Assembly (NCBI GenBank): GCA_017399025.1
Contig: JAFQEK010000020.1
Location: forward strand, 1 to 35,635
From: Clostridia bacterium
Lineage (GTDB): Bacteria; Bacillota; Clostridia; Oscillospirales; CAG-272
Length of the DNA stretch: 35,635 nt
Direction: 5' to 3'
The stretch's first letter is position 1. Every line of letters begins with the position of its first letter. Positions 15,331 through 22,925 of this stretch are shown piece after piece. The notes below the pieces were generated by a model, which searched no databases, was not told the DNA's origin, and saw only the letters and a list, made by a program, of their open reading frames with translations. A program made the position numbers and the translations under genes.

Positions 15331-15471
15331 TTACAATGAATCATCTTTTTTATTTTCAAAAGAACTATAATATTTATCCAAAATTTTATCAACCAATAAG
15401 ATGATCGTATATATCCACAAAAAAATAAAAATTTTCCTGCATCGTCTTTGCTTCAGAGATTTTTGTTTCAT
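15331..15471 (-). CDS. 46-aa single-pass membrane peptide at the head of the cassette
   Basis: Small frame missed by length cut-offs. ATG 15471 is preceded by AAGGA with 8 bases of spacing. The product has a very basic start (MKQKSLKQRRCRK), one membrane helix (IFIFLWIYTIILLV, residues ~14-27) and an acidic/polar tail ending KKDDSL; charge asymmetry predicts the N-terminus inside. It ends 36 bases before the lipoprotein start and lies within the transcript predicted from the 15538-15566 promoter, which would otherwise have a ~235-base leader. Composition and ribosome site support coding. No family recognised. Confidence 0.6.
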   Translation of the reverse strand: MKQKSLKQRRCRKIFIFLWIYTIILLVDKILDKYYSSFENKKDDSL

Positions 15472-15516
15472 TTTGTCTTTCCTTAAAAAACGACATATTT
15501 CTCAAAAGTTCGAATT

Positions 15517-15566
15517 GTAACAAATTGTTACAAGTAGATAGTAACACATTGTTACAATTATGTCAA
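15517..15566 (-). promoter_or_regulatory. Promoter of the envelope cassette with two XRE-type operators
   Basis: On the minus strand TTGACA (plus 15561-15566), 17-base spacer, TACTAT (15538-15543). Two nearly identical palindromes GTAACA-N3-TGTTAC occur at 15517-15531 (N3 = AAT, arms extending to TTGTAACAA / TTGTTACAA) and 15541-15555 (N3 = CAT), centres 24 bp apart. The second fills the -35/-10 spacer and touches the -10 box; the first covers the start region. This is repressor-site geometry, and the divergent XRE gene is the obvious candidate to bind. Confidence 0.75.
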
Positions 15567-15611
15567 TAGGAAAATGAAAATTTTTTCAAAAAAATATAAA
15601 AGGAGTCTAAA

Positions 15612-15842
15612 ATGGAAAATCAAATCGAAATGCTTGGCTTAAAAGAGATCCGACGAAAAAAGAAATATACACAACAGAAAGTGGCAATGGATCTTGCGAT
15701 CAGCAGAGAAGCGCTTTCTTATTATGAAAACGGGAAGAGATCTCCTGATATACAAATGCTTCTTTTAATGTCGGATTATTTTGACGTATCCATACATTAT
15801 CTGATTACAGGAAAGGAATTTGTTTCAAAATATTATCGTTAA
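15612..15842 (+). CDS. XRE-family helix-turn-helix regulator
   Basis: 76-aa protein consisting of little more than a Cro/C1-type DNA-binding domain: LGLKEIRRKKKYTQQKVAMDLAISREALSYYENGKRSPD, with the recognition helix at ISREALSYYENG (residues ~30-41), then LLLMSDYFDVSIHYLITG. No ligand domain. AAAGGAG sits 6 bases before ATG 15612. Divergent from the lipoprotein cassette, with two palindromic operators between them, so it very probably represses that promoter and perhaps its own. Confidence 0.9.
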   Translation: MENQIEMLGLKEIRRKKKYTQQKVAMDLAISREALSYYENGKRSPDIQMLLLMSDYFDVSIHYLITGKEFVSKYYR

Positions 15843-15852
15843 AACATAAAAA

Positions 15853-15964
15853 AGCGGGCAACGCCCGCTGGAACTTGCTCGCCTATCCGAGTTTCACTTG
15901 TATCGAAACAATGCAAACGGCGAGGTCGGTTTTACGCAATTTCCTATGAAAAAATAAAAAATCC
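15853..15964 (+). repeat. Structured intergenic element, copy A
   Basis: About 112 bases starting 10 bases after the XRE stop. Reads hairpin GCGGGC-AAC-GCCCGC, then GAACTT, then CTCGCC...GGCGAG enclosing an apical hairpin (CGAG-TTTCA-CTTG), then a 3' arm TTTTACGCAATTTCC whose AATTTC can pair with GAACTT. Copy B at 24756-24863 has the same order of elements; shared blocks include CTCGCCTA, ACGGCGAGGTC and CGCAATTTC, and even the tail ATAAAAA(A)TCC. Helix positions differ in compensating ways, so the fold looks selected. Not a family I recognise. It runs into the terminator at 15956. Confidence 0.75.
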
Positions 15965-16006
15965 TTCTTTGGCAAAATACATGCATCTGCCAAAGAAGGA
16001 TTTTTT
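15956..16006. terminator. Strong bidirectional terminator
   Basis: Perfect 19-bp inverted repeat: AAAAAATCCTTCTTTGGCA and its complement around a 13-base loop, with A and T tracts in the outer stem. Ends the XRE/element transcript on plus and the SLH gene on minus. Confidence 0.92.
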
Positions 16007-16018
16007 CATATTCACATA

Positions 16019-17257
16019 TCAGGAAGCAGAGATCAGCACATAAAGGAGCTCTGCGGCATCGGCACGCGTCAAAACGGCTTTGCGTTCACCGTCCGCAAGT
16101 AAGCCAACGGAAGCCAGCATAGCAAGTCCGTCATCGGAAATCACACCTTCTTCATCAATGGAAGCGGCAACGGATTCTCCGAAAGAAAGTTCCTTATATT
16201 TCGCAATTCTGCCAAGCAAGGTAGAAGCCTGTTCGGAAGTAATGGCTTCATTGGGACAGAAACAACGGCCATCCTCCGTATCCAGACCAATGACAAGCCC
16301 CATCCTCGCCGCCGTTGCAATATAACGGTTTTGTGTATCGGTAAAACTTGCACGATCCGCAAAATTCGATTGATTGGAAGCCATCAAAGCAGTATCAATT
16401 TCACACATTCTCATCGCCATCATCAAAAAATCTGCGCGTGTTATCGTTTTTTCCGGATAAAAATTCCATTCTTCCCCGAGTTTTTCGCCGATGAACGCAC
16501 CTTTTTCGGCAAGCACGGCAGCAGGAAGCGCACATTCGTTATTTTTCAGATCGGCATAAACAATCCCGCTTGCATTGGCTGTTGCGGTAACGGAAACAAA
16601 AACATGTTCCGAACGGTTTCCGTAGCAATCGGAAACATAATACGAAAAGCAATCCTCTCCCGTACCCTTTGCGGTATATAAAATTTTTCCGTCCTCCCCA
16701 AGTGTCAGCGTTCCGTTTTTCGGAGCTTCCGCCAGATGATACGTGATCGCATCGCCGTCAGGGTCGGAAGCGTACAAGGAAGCATATACGGGAATATTTT
16801 CCTTTGCCATTAACACGGAAGCCGTTGCGGTAGGCGCGAAATTCAACGTATCCAGCATATAAACCGTACAAAGAAAGGGTTTTTCATATTCTGTCCCCTG
16901 TGGAATGAAATGAAAAACCGCAGTCTTCCCTTCCTCCGCAGGAATAAAACGAAGCGCTGCCAGCATTTTCCTTTCAATCACATCCCCCTCTTCCAGAGGT
17001 TTCGTGCCGAGTTTCAATACGCCATCGGAAGTGTCAGGCAAAGTTTGCAGTTTGATTCCCGTAAAATCCGATTTGCCGAGCAGTTCTTCAAAATCCTCTT
17101 CTCCGAAAGAAACGGTATTGATTCCCACACCCGTTTTAATCATTGCAAAATCTTCCTGCATAACGGATATGGCAGGAGAAAGCATAGCGCCGTTGACCGT
17201 GATTCCCAAACAAAAAAGCCAAAAAATCAAAAGTCCGAAAAATCCGATTTTTTTCAT
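16019..17257 (-). CDS. Exported protein with Ig-like domain and S-layer-homology repeats
   Basis: 412 aa from the chosen start. Hydrophobic signal at residues ~3-24 (IGFFGLLIFWLFCLGITVNG). An N-terminal beta region (~30-145) is followed by a cadherin/Big-like domain (APTATASVLMAKENIPVYASLYASDPDGDAITYHLAEAP...DCFSYYVSD, ~145-230), then SLH-type repeats: KTITRADFLMMAMRM, FTDTQNRYIATAARMGLVIGL...NEAITSEQASTLLGRI, and SDDGLAMLASVGLL...LTRADAAELLYVL. SLH repeats bind secondary cell-wall polymers, placing it at the cell surface. ATG 17257 (MKKIGFF) gives a proper signal; AAGGA is 12 bases upstream, slightly far. ATG 17281 has no box. Confidence 0.85.
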   Translation of the reverse strand: MKKIGFFGLLIFWLFCLGITVNGAMLSPAISVMQEDFAMIKTGVGINTVSFGEEDFEELLGKSDFTGIKLQTLPDTSDGVLKLGTKPLEEGDVIERKMLAALRFIPAEEGKTAVFHFIPQGTEYEKPFLCTVYMLDTLNFAPTATASVLMAKENIPVYASLYASDPDGDAITYHLAEAPKNGTLTLGEDGKILYTAKGTGEDCFSYYVSDCYGNRSEHVFVSVTATANASGIVYADLKNNECALPAAVLAEKGAFIGEKLGEEWNFYPEKTITRADFLMMAMRMCEIDTALMASNQSNFADRASFTDTQNRYIATAARMGLVIGLDTEDGRCFCPNEAITSEQASTLLGRIAKYKELSFGESVAASIDEEGVISDDGLAMLASVGLLADGERKAVLTRADAAELLYVLISAS

Positions 17258-17293
17258 ATTTCCATGGATTCCTTTCTGCATTTTGATATGGTT

Positions 17294-17323
17294 ATTTTAC
17301 CCACACCCGATTTTTTTATGCAA
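17294..17323 (-). promoter_or_regulatory. Possible promoter of the SLH gene
   Basis: Minus strand TTGCAT, 18-base spacer, TAAAAT, 37 bases before the chosen start codon. Moderate match only. It lies back to back with the SPFH promoter. Confidence 0.35.
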
Positions 17324-17327
17324 AAAC

Positions 17328-17356
17328 TTGACAATACGGTAAAAAAGGGATAAAAT
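17328..17356 (+). promoter_or_regulatory. Promoter of the SPFH-deacetylase run
   Basis: TTGACA, 17-base spacer, TAAAAT. Leaves a leader of about 120 bases before the SPFH start codon. Confidence 0.65.
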
Positions 17357-17412
17357 ATTTCTACACGATATACAACAGGGCCTATTCATTCCAAAATCGT
17401 GATACAGACACT

Positions 17413-17464
17413 CGGATTGCAAAACAATCCGTTTGCAAAAATCAAAAAGCCGCAAAATCTGCGG
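17413..17464 (+). other. Two hairpins in the SPFH leader
   Basis: CGGATTG-CAAAA-CAATCCG at 17413-17431, and CCGCA-AAATC-TGCGG at 17450-17464, the latter ending about 5 bases before the AAAGGAG ribosome site. Neither has a T tract, so they are not terminators; they may stabilise the message or affect ribosome access. Confidence 0.4.
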
Positions 17465-17480
17465 CGGAAAAGGAGTCATT

Positions 17481-18470
17481 ATGACATTATTTTTGATCGG
17501 CGCTCTTGCCATTCTCGTTGCCGTGATTGCACTCGTATACATCGCAAGCAAGTGCAAACGCGGTGCTTACCCCAATCAAAAAAAGATTGGACTCATCGTT
17601 TTTGCGGTTGCCTTTCTCATCGGTGTCAGCAGTGTTTCCGCAAGCTGTATTACCACCGTGCCAACGGGACACACGGGCATCGTTACCACATTCGGACGTG
17701 TGGAAAATCAAACCTTTGAAGCAGGCGTTCATGTAAAAGCGCCCTGGCAGCAAGTTGTGGTTATGGATAACCGTATTCAGAAAGCAAGCGTGGAAATGCT
17801 TTGCTTTTCCAGCGATATGCAGGAAGTCATGGCCACTTACACCGTAAACTATCAAATTGAAAAAGCCAACGCGCAAACCATTTATAAGAATATCGGTCAG
17901 GATTATTACAACATCGTGATCGCTCCCCGTATCCAACAGGCAGTAAAGGACGGTATCAAAAAATACAACGCGGAAGAGCTGATCGCAAACAGAGAAATTC
18001 TTTCTTCGGAAATCAAAGAAGATCTTGCAAAAAAACTTTCTTCCTACAATATCGAATTGAATGATACATCCATCGAAAATCTGGATTTTTCCGATAAATT
18101 CACCGATGCCGTAGAAGCTAAACAAGTAGCCTCCCAGGAAAAACTGAAAGCGGAAATTCAGCAGGAACAGGCAAACCTTGAAGCAAAAGCAAAAGCGGAA
18201 CGCGAAATGATTGCCGCACAGGCAGAAGCGGAAAAGAAAATTCTCGCGGCAGAAGCCGAAGCGGAAGCACAGAAAAAAGCTGCCGATGCACTGGCTTATG
18301 CAGGCGAAAAGGAAGCAGAAGCCAATAAAGCAATTGCAGATAGCCTTTCCAAGGATCTGATCGAATATAAAACCATTGAACAATGGGACGGCAAGCTTCC
18401 CTCTTTTGTCGGCGGTGAAGGTTCCATTCCCGTTCTTAATTTCGGTAATGACAAAAACGCAGCCGAATAA
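17481..18470 (+). CDS. SPFH/prohibitin-family membrane protein
   Basis: 329-aa membrane-scaffold protein of the stomatin/prohibitin/HflK group. Two N-terminal helices (LFLIGALAILVAVIALVYIA and KKIGLIVFAVAFLIGVSSV), then the SPFH domain starting at VPTGHTGIVTTFGRV, including VHVKAPW and the inner VNYQIE...DYYNIVIAPRIQQAVKD. A long Ala/Glu/Lys coiled coil (~210-290) follows, as expected for ring- or raft-forming family members. Start ATG 17481 is fixed by AAAGGAG; the frame is open earlier without support. The tail GGEGSIPVLNFG is a common prohibitin-like ending. The next gene starts inside its last codons. Confidence 0.9.
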   Translation: MTLFLIGALAILVAVIALVYIASKCKRGAYPNQKKIGLIVFAVAFLIGVSSVSASCITTVPTGHTGIVTTFGRVENQTFEAGVHVKAPWQQVVVMDNRIQKASVEMLCFSSDMQEVMATYTVNYQIEKANAQTIYKNIGQDYYNIVIAPRIQQAVKDGIKKYNAEELIANREILSSEIKEDLAKKLSSYNIELNDTSIENLDFSDKFTDAVEAKQVASQEKLKAEIQQEQANLEAKAKAEREMIAAQAEAEKKILAAEAEAEAQKKAADALAYAGEKEAEANKAIADSLSKDLIEYKTIEQWDGKLPSFVGGEGSIPVLNFGNDKNAAE

Positions 18471-19254
18471 AACACAGGAAAAACATCTGAAAAAAAGTCC
18501 TGCCCTCGCGAGAGCAATCATAATTTCTGTTTTTCTTTTGTGTATTGCGGCAGGACTTCTGCTCTTCTTCTTACACAGAGAAGAAAAAAATACCTATTCT
18601 TATTCTCCCGAAACCAAAATTCTTTTATATCATTTGGTACGCGATGAAACTTATGGAGATTACGAATATTTATTCGTAAAGGAAGCCGATTTTGAAAATC
18701 AGCTCCGTGAAATCCAACGTATGGGCTATCAAACCGTTTTTGCAGACGGGCTTTCCGAACTTGAACAAGGAGAAAAAGCCATCGTCCTGACTTTCGATGA
18801 CGGATATTCCGACTGTTATGAAACAGTATTTCCCTTACTGAAAAAATACGGTATGAAAGCAACCTTTTTCATTTCCACCGCCCTGCTCGGACAGGAAAAT
18901 CACCTGACGAAAGAACAAATCCTCGAAATGCAGGCAAGCGGACTTTGCCGTTTCGGCAGCCATACTGTCAATCACATCCGTCTGGATGAAGCACTGACAG
19001 ATGAAGCGGAACGAGAGCTTGAAGAATCAAAAAAAGAGTTGGAAGCTTTGATCGGAGAGAAAGTAACTTCCCTTGCTTATCCGAACGGCGCATACAACGA
19101 CCTTGTTGAACTTTTGGCGGAAAAATGCGGTTATCTTTATTGCTATACGACCAATCCTCCGACAGAACCCTATTATGAAAACACGGCTCTTCCGCGGAGT
19201 TATGTGGTCAGAGATATGACGGCAGAGGAATTTTCCGCGATTCTGGAATCATAA
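18448..19254 (+). CDS. Membrane-anchored polysaccharide deacetylase (CE4)
   Basis: 268 aa: basic N-terminus, one membrane helix (~22-42), then an extracellular NodB domain. Motif 1 is VLTFDDGYSD (Asp117 catalytic base, Asp118 metal ligand); motif 2 is SHTVNH (His172 and His176, metal ligands); a third motif is AYPNGAYND. These are the elements for zinc-dependent removal of N-acetyl groups from peptidoglycan or other GlcNAc polymers. The chosen ATG overlaps the SPFH gene by 23 bases and has only a weak ribosome site, so coupling to SPFH translation is likely. A scaffold protein plus a wall-modifying enzyme is a sensible pair at the membrane. Confidence 0.88.
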   Translation: MTKTQPNKTQEKHLKKSPALARAIIISVFLLCIAAGLLLFFLHREEKNTYSYSPETKILLYHLVRDETYGDYEYLFVKEADFENQLREIQRMGYQTVFADGLSELEQGEKAIVLTFDDGYSDCYETVFPLLKKYGMKATFFISTALLGQENHLTKEQILEMQASGLCRFGSHTVNHIRLDEALTDEAERELEESKKELEALIGEKVTSLAYPNGAYNDLVELLAEKCGYLYCYTTNPPTEPYYENTALPRSYVVRDMTAEEFSAILES

Positions 19255-19266
19255 AGGAGTACAAGC

Positions 19267-20316
19267 ATGAAACATTTACCCCTGGTAATCAACACCGGTG
19301 TTTGGCGCGGCGGTCATATACAGGGCATTGCCATTGACCGCGAAAGAAAATACATTTACTGTTCGTTCACGACCGAATTGATCAAACTGGATCTCAACGG
19401 CAACCTGATCGGCTCCGTCAAGGGATTTACGGGACATCTCGGCTGTCTTGCTTATTCGGAACAAGACGGACGTGTTTACGCTTCGCTCGAATACAAAAAT
19501 GATATGATCGGAAAAAGCATACTCCATACTCTCGGTATCACAAACGAAATCAAAAACGCTTTTTACATCGCCGTTTTTGACGGAGAAAAAATAACCCGTC
19601 CCAATATGAACGCAGAAACTGACGGTGTAATGTCAACGGTCTTTCTGCGTGAACCGACAGAAGATTATCTTGCCGAATGGGAGACCGACGGCAAGATTCA
19701 GAAGCATCGTTTCGGCTGTTCGGGTATTGACGCCATTACTTTTGCGCCTATCGGAAACGAAATGCGCCTGCTCGTTGCTTACGGTATTTACGGAGACATT
19801 ACGCGTACGGACAACGATCACCAAGTCCTGCTTTCTTATGTTCCCGAAGAATTGAAACCGTATGAAACCGTACTGACTGCCGAAAACATTCACGAAAACG
19901 GGCCCTCTTCCTGCAAAGAACGGTTTTTCATTTATACGGGAAATACCAACTTCGGTATTCAGAATATGGAGTATGATCCGTTCACCGGGGATATCTTCCT
20001 TGCGGTCTACCCGGGAAAAAAACCTTGCTTCCCGAACTTCAAAATGTTCGTGATCAACGGAAAAAAAGAACCCGAAGATCAGTTGCTTAACGGCTTGGAC
20101 GGAACAGTCGGAAAAGTTCTTTTCCTCAAAGAAACCGGACTTTTCAAAAACACTATATACGGATACCGTTTTCCCTACGGTTCCACCGGTATGGCTTCTC
20201 TTGGAAACGGATATTTTTACTTTTCCGAAGAGCGAAGTGAAAACGGCGCATTCTCTTCCGAAATCCGTCTTTACCGCTATACGGGAGATGCCGAAATGCC
20301 GTTTATCCCTCATTAA
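19267..20316 (+). CDS. Propeller-like protein of unknown function
   Basis: 349 aa, no signal peptide. Repeated short strands with blade-like patterns: IQGIAIDRERKYIYCSFTTELIKLDLNGNLIG, LGCLAYSEQDGRVYASLEY, GIDAITFAPIGNEMRLLVAYG, IQNMEYDPFTGDIFLAVYPG and GMASLGNGYFYFSEER. This suggests a five- or six-bladed beta propeller. No catalytic motif is recognised. AAAGGAG is 7 bases before ATG 19267, 12 bases after the deacetylase stop. It sits just before the rhamnosidase-like gene, so a role in handling a sugar ligand or monitoring uptake is possible but unproven. Confidence 0.7.
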   Translation: MKHLPLVINTGVWRGGHIQGIAIDRERKYIYCSFTTELIKLDLNGNLIGSVKGFTGHLGCLAYSEQDGRVYASLEYKNDMIGKSILHTLGITNEIKNAFYIAVFDGEKITRPNMNAETDGVMSTVFLREPTEDYLAEWETDGKIQKHRFGCSGIDAITFAPIGNEMRLLVAYGIYGDITRTDNDHQVLLSYVPEELKPYETVLTAENIHENGPSSCKERFFIYTGNTNFGIQNMEYDPFTGDIFLAVYPGKKPCFPNFKMFVINGKKEPEDQLLNGLDGTVGKVLFLKETGLFKNTIYGYRFPYGSTGMASLGNGYFYFSEERSENGAFSSEIRLYRYTGDAEMPFIPH

Positions 20317-20379
20317 AATTTTAGATTTTACACTTCAAAGGTAATAAAGCCGCAGATACAGCGCAGAATGGAGATTTTT

Positions 20380-22365
20380 ATGAAACAATCCAAATGGATA
20401 TGGAAGCCCGGAGATTTTGAGCTTTACCACAGCATGCTCGTGCACAACAGAAGAACGATTCAAGGGGTTTATTATTCGCCCATGTGGAGAATCGATCCGC
20501 CCTCTCCGAATGTACTTCTCTACAAACGAAGAGATCTGGAAAAGCCCGAAACCCTAACCGTTTATGCAAATACAGACCAGGCAAGCTTCCTTGTGAATGA
20601 TAAACGTTATCCTGTGGGCACTACGGTTACATTACAACCCGGACGCAATTTTATTAAATTGGCAGGGTATCATCCGAACGCCTTCCCCGCTTTTTATTGC
20701 GTGGGAGAAACTTTTGCTTCCGATGAAAGCTGGAAATTCGGATCTTTCGGCGCAAGAGATCTTCATGCAGGTACAAACGACATGTATACGGAGCTTTCCG
20801 ACCGTCCCGAAATTTTCAAATTTTCTTATGAACGAATTTCACCCGTTTCTTCCGAACAAATCAACGGCGGCATTCTTTACGATTTCGGAAAAGAAACTTT
20901 CGGCAAGCTGATCTTTGAAAATCTTTCCGAAGATGTTTGTGTTACTGCCGTTTGCGGAGAATCCCGCGAAGAAGCGCTTTCTGACGAAGAAGCCATCGTT
21001 TACGTTCCAGTCAAATCGGAAAACGGAGGTTTTGTTTCTTCAGCCGTTGCTTTTCGTTACGTTTTTGTACCTGCGCTTCCGTGTGAATACAGTTTTTCTG
21101 CCGATTACGAATATCTTCCTTTTAAACAGAAAGGAACGTTCCGCTCTGATGATGCACTGATCAACAAAATTTGGGATGTTGCGGAATACACACTCCGTCT
21201 GAACGCCAGAGAAGGCTTTTTCGATGGGTTGAAGCGCGACCGTTGGATCTGGGGCGGCGATGCGTATCAGAGTTATTTCGTCAACTATTATCTGATGAAT
21301 GATCAGGATATCGTACGCCGTACACAGCGCATGCTCCGCGGAGAAAATCCCGTTACCATGCACATCAACACAATTGCAGACTATACCTTCTACTGGATCG
21401 CCGCCATGTGGGAATATTATTTCCATACGGGAGATATCGGCTTTATTCACACTTCTTATCCCCATATGCTGACCACCATGAATTTCGTTACGAGCCGTCT
21501 TGACGAGGACGGACTTTACACCAAACGCCGCGGTGATTGGGTTTTTGTGGATTGGACAGAGTTTTTCGATCCCGATTCCGGTCCTCTTTGCGCAGAGCAG
21601 ATGCTCCTTTGCCGCGCTTACGATTGTATGGCAAAATGCTCTGCTTTGGTAGAAGACGGTAAAAACGCGGAAAAATTCACAGCTTTGAAAGAAAAACTTT
21701 ACGAAAAAATCAATGCGCTTTACTGGGATGAAGAAAAAAATGCGTTTATTGACGACTACCGCACAGGCAATCGGAACGTAACGCGCCACGCGAATATTTT
21801 TGCGCTGCTGTATCAGCTGACAACACCCGACCGTCTGCAAAAAATTATCCGACACGTTATTCAGAATCCCGAAATTCCCGCAATTACAACGCCTTATTTT
21901 GAATTTTTCGAATTGGATGCCATGTGCGGTATCGGCGAATTTTCTTATATGACCGACATGCTCCGCAGTTACTGGGGCGGAATGCTGGAACAAGGTGCAA
22001 CGACCTTCTGGGAAGAATATTTCCCCGAAAAATCCCGTGTGGAAAATTATGCAATGTACGGCAAAGCCTATGGAAGAAGTCTTTGCCACGCATGGGGCGC
22101 TTCCCCGATCTATCTGCTCGGCAAATATGCCCTCGGCGTTCGCCCGACTGCTCCCGCATATCAAACTTATGAAGTTCGTCCCAATCTCATGTGCTTCGGC
22201 ACATTCGAAGGAACAGTCCCTGCAGGAAACGGGCTGATCCGTGTTAAAATGGATAAAGAGTCCGTTACCGTTCTCTCTGATATCGAAGGCGGTACGCTTA
22301 TTCTCGGAACGCAAAAATATTCCATTGAGAAAAACATACCTCTGACAATCGCAATCGAAAACTAA
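20380..22365 (+). CDS. Alpha-L-rhamnosidase-like GH78 enzyme
   Basis: 661 aa, no signal peptide. N-terminal beta-sandwich region (~1-245) followed by an (alpha/alpha)6 barrel. The catalytic stretch is FFDGLKRDRWIWGGDAY (Asp282, Asp287, Asp294), matching the D-x4-E/D-x6-D spacing of inverting GH78 enzymes. Characterised members usually have Glu at the middle site; Asp is found in this DGLKRDRWIW subgroup. Later blocks GATTFWEEY and SLCHAWGASPIYLL are typical of the barrel's end, and a C-terminal beta domain closes it. Start ATG 20380 chosen for GGAG 6 bases upstream; ATG 20368 has none. Probably trims rhamnose or a similar sugar from imported oligosaccharides. Confidence 0.85.
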   Translation: MKQSKWIWKPGDFELYHSMLVHNRRTIQGVYYSPMWRIDPPSPNVLLYKRRDLEKPETLTVYANTDQASFLVNDKRYPVGTTVTLQPGRNFIKLAGYHPNAFPAFYCVGETFASDESWKFGSFGARDLHAGTNDMYTELSDRPEIFKFSYERISPVSSEQINGGILYDFGKETFGKLIFENLSEDVCVTAVCGESREEALSDEEAIVYVPVKSENGGFVSSAVAFRYVFVPALPCEYSFSADYEYLPFKQKGTFRSDDALINKIWDVAEYTLRLNAREGFFDGLKRDRWIWGGDAYQSYFVNYYLMNDQDIVRRTQRMLRGENPVTMHINTIADYTFYWIAAMWEYYFHTGDIGFIHTSYPHMLTTMNFVTSRLDEDGLYTKRRGDWVFVDWTEFFDPDSGPLCAEQMLLCRAYDCMAKCSALVEDGKNAEKFTALKEKLYEKINALYWDEEKNAFIDDYRTGNRNVTRHANIFALLYQLTTPDRLQKIIRHVIQNPEIPAITTPYFEFFELDAMCGIGEFSYMTDMLRSYWGGMLEQGATTFWEEYFPEKSRVENYAMYGKAYGRSLCHAWGASPIYLLGKYALGVRPTAPAYQTYEVRPNLMCFGTFEGTVPAGNGLIRVKMDKESVTVLSDIEGGTLILGTQKYSIEKNIPLTIAIEN

Positions 22366-22372
22366 ACCGGAT

Positions 22373-22419
22373 AGCAACCCGACCGTTCCATTTCATCTGA
22401 CGGTCGGGTTGCTCTTTTT
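22373..22419 (+). terminator. Rho-independent terminator of the GH78 gene
   Basis: Perfect 14-bp stem AGCAACCCGACCGT / ACGGTCGGGTTGCT, 13-base loop, then CTTTTT. Confidence 0.93.
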
Positions 22420-22468
22420 CCAATGCAATCTCATCTCAAGTTTTTCGATATTCTCCGGCATCGGAAAG

Positions 22469-22676
22469 TTTTCCAAACAGTTTTCCACACATTGTGGAAA
22501 ACCCCGTTTTTCCACAGACAATAATCTCAAAATTATGTTTTCCACAATTCCATCCTATGAAAAATCAACATGCAGACCGACTGATTTTCCACTTATTTTT
22601 CAACAAACCTATTTTTTACGGCAAAAAAATCTCCTTTTTTCCTGTTTTTTTCAGATTTAGACCGAAGTTTTCCACA
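22469..22676 (+). promoter_or_regulatory. DnaA-box cluster upstream of yicC
   Basis: In a 510-base gene-free stretch (22414-22925) the 9-mer TTTTCCACA, which fits the DnaA consensus TTWTNCACA, occurs exactly at 22481, 22508, 22538 and 22668 on plus, and at 22493-22501 on minus. Near matches are at 22469 (TTTTCCAAA) and 22585 (TTTTCCACT). The boxes at 22481 and 22493 form a perfect head-to-head palindrome with a 3-base gap. AT-rich sequence (22741-22860) and the yicC promoter follow. It could be a DnaA-titration site, DnaA control of the operon or a replication-origin part; no dnaA, dnaN or rpmH is nearby. No coding was seen in this stretch. Confidence 0.7.
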
Positions 22677-22813
22677 AATACAGCAATTCAGAGAACTTTC
22701 CCAAACCGTCGGAATTTCGTACCAAAATTTTCCCGAAATTTCTATATATAAAGAAATCCTTTCGATTTTTTGTAAATTTGCACAAAAAATTCGGCACTTC
22801 ATAAAAAAATCAG

Positions 22814-22843
22814 TTGACAAGAAGTGTGAAAGTACGATATAAT
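22814..22843 (+). promoter_or_regulatory. Promoter of the yicC-rsgA operon
   Basis: TTGACA, 18-base spacer, TATAAT, about 75 bases before the yicC start. The only strong promoter seen ahead of the eleven following genes. Confidence 0.75.
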
Positions 22844-22925
22844 ATATATTATAATATTTAATAAAACAGCAAATCGGCGGATTCCCCCGTCCGATTCGTG
22901 ATAGAAAAGAAAGGACTCTCTGTTT

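Noticed and set aside
17487..18521. 344-aa minus-strand frame, very rich in Phe, Cys and Gly
   Set aside because: Reverse reading of the Ala/Glu/Lys coiled coil of the SPFH protein.
21040..22377. 445-aa open frame antisense to the GH78 gene
   Set aside because: Cys/Phe/Ile-rich composition typical of a reverse-strand shadow, no ribosome site, while the plus strand has full GH78 motifs.
22469..22860. Calling the DnaA-box cluster the chromosomal origin
   Set aside because: No dnaA, dnaN, rpmH or gyrB nearby, and skew cannot be judged in this window; recorded as a DnaA-box cluster only.
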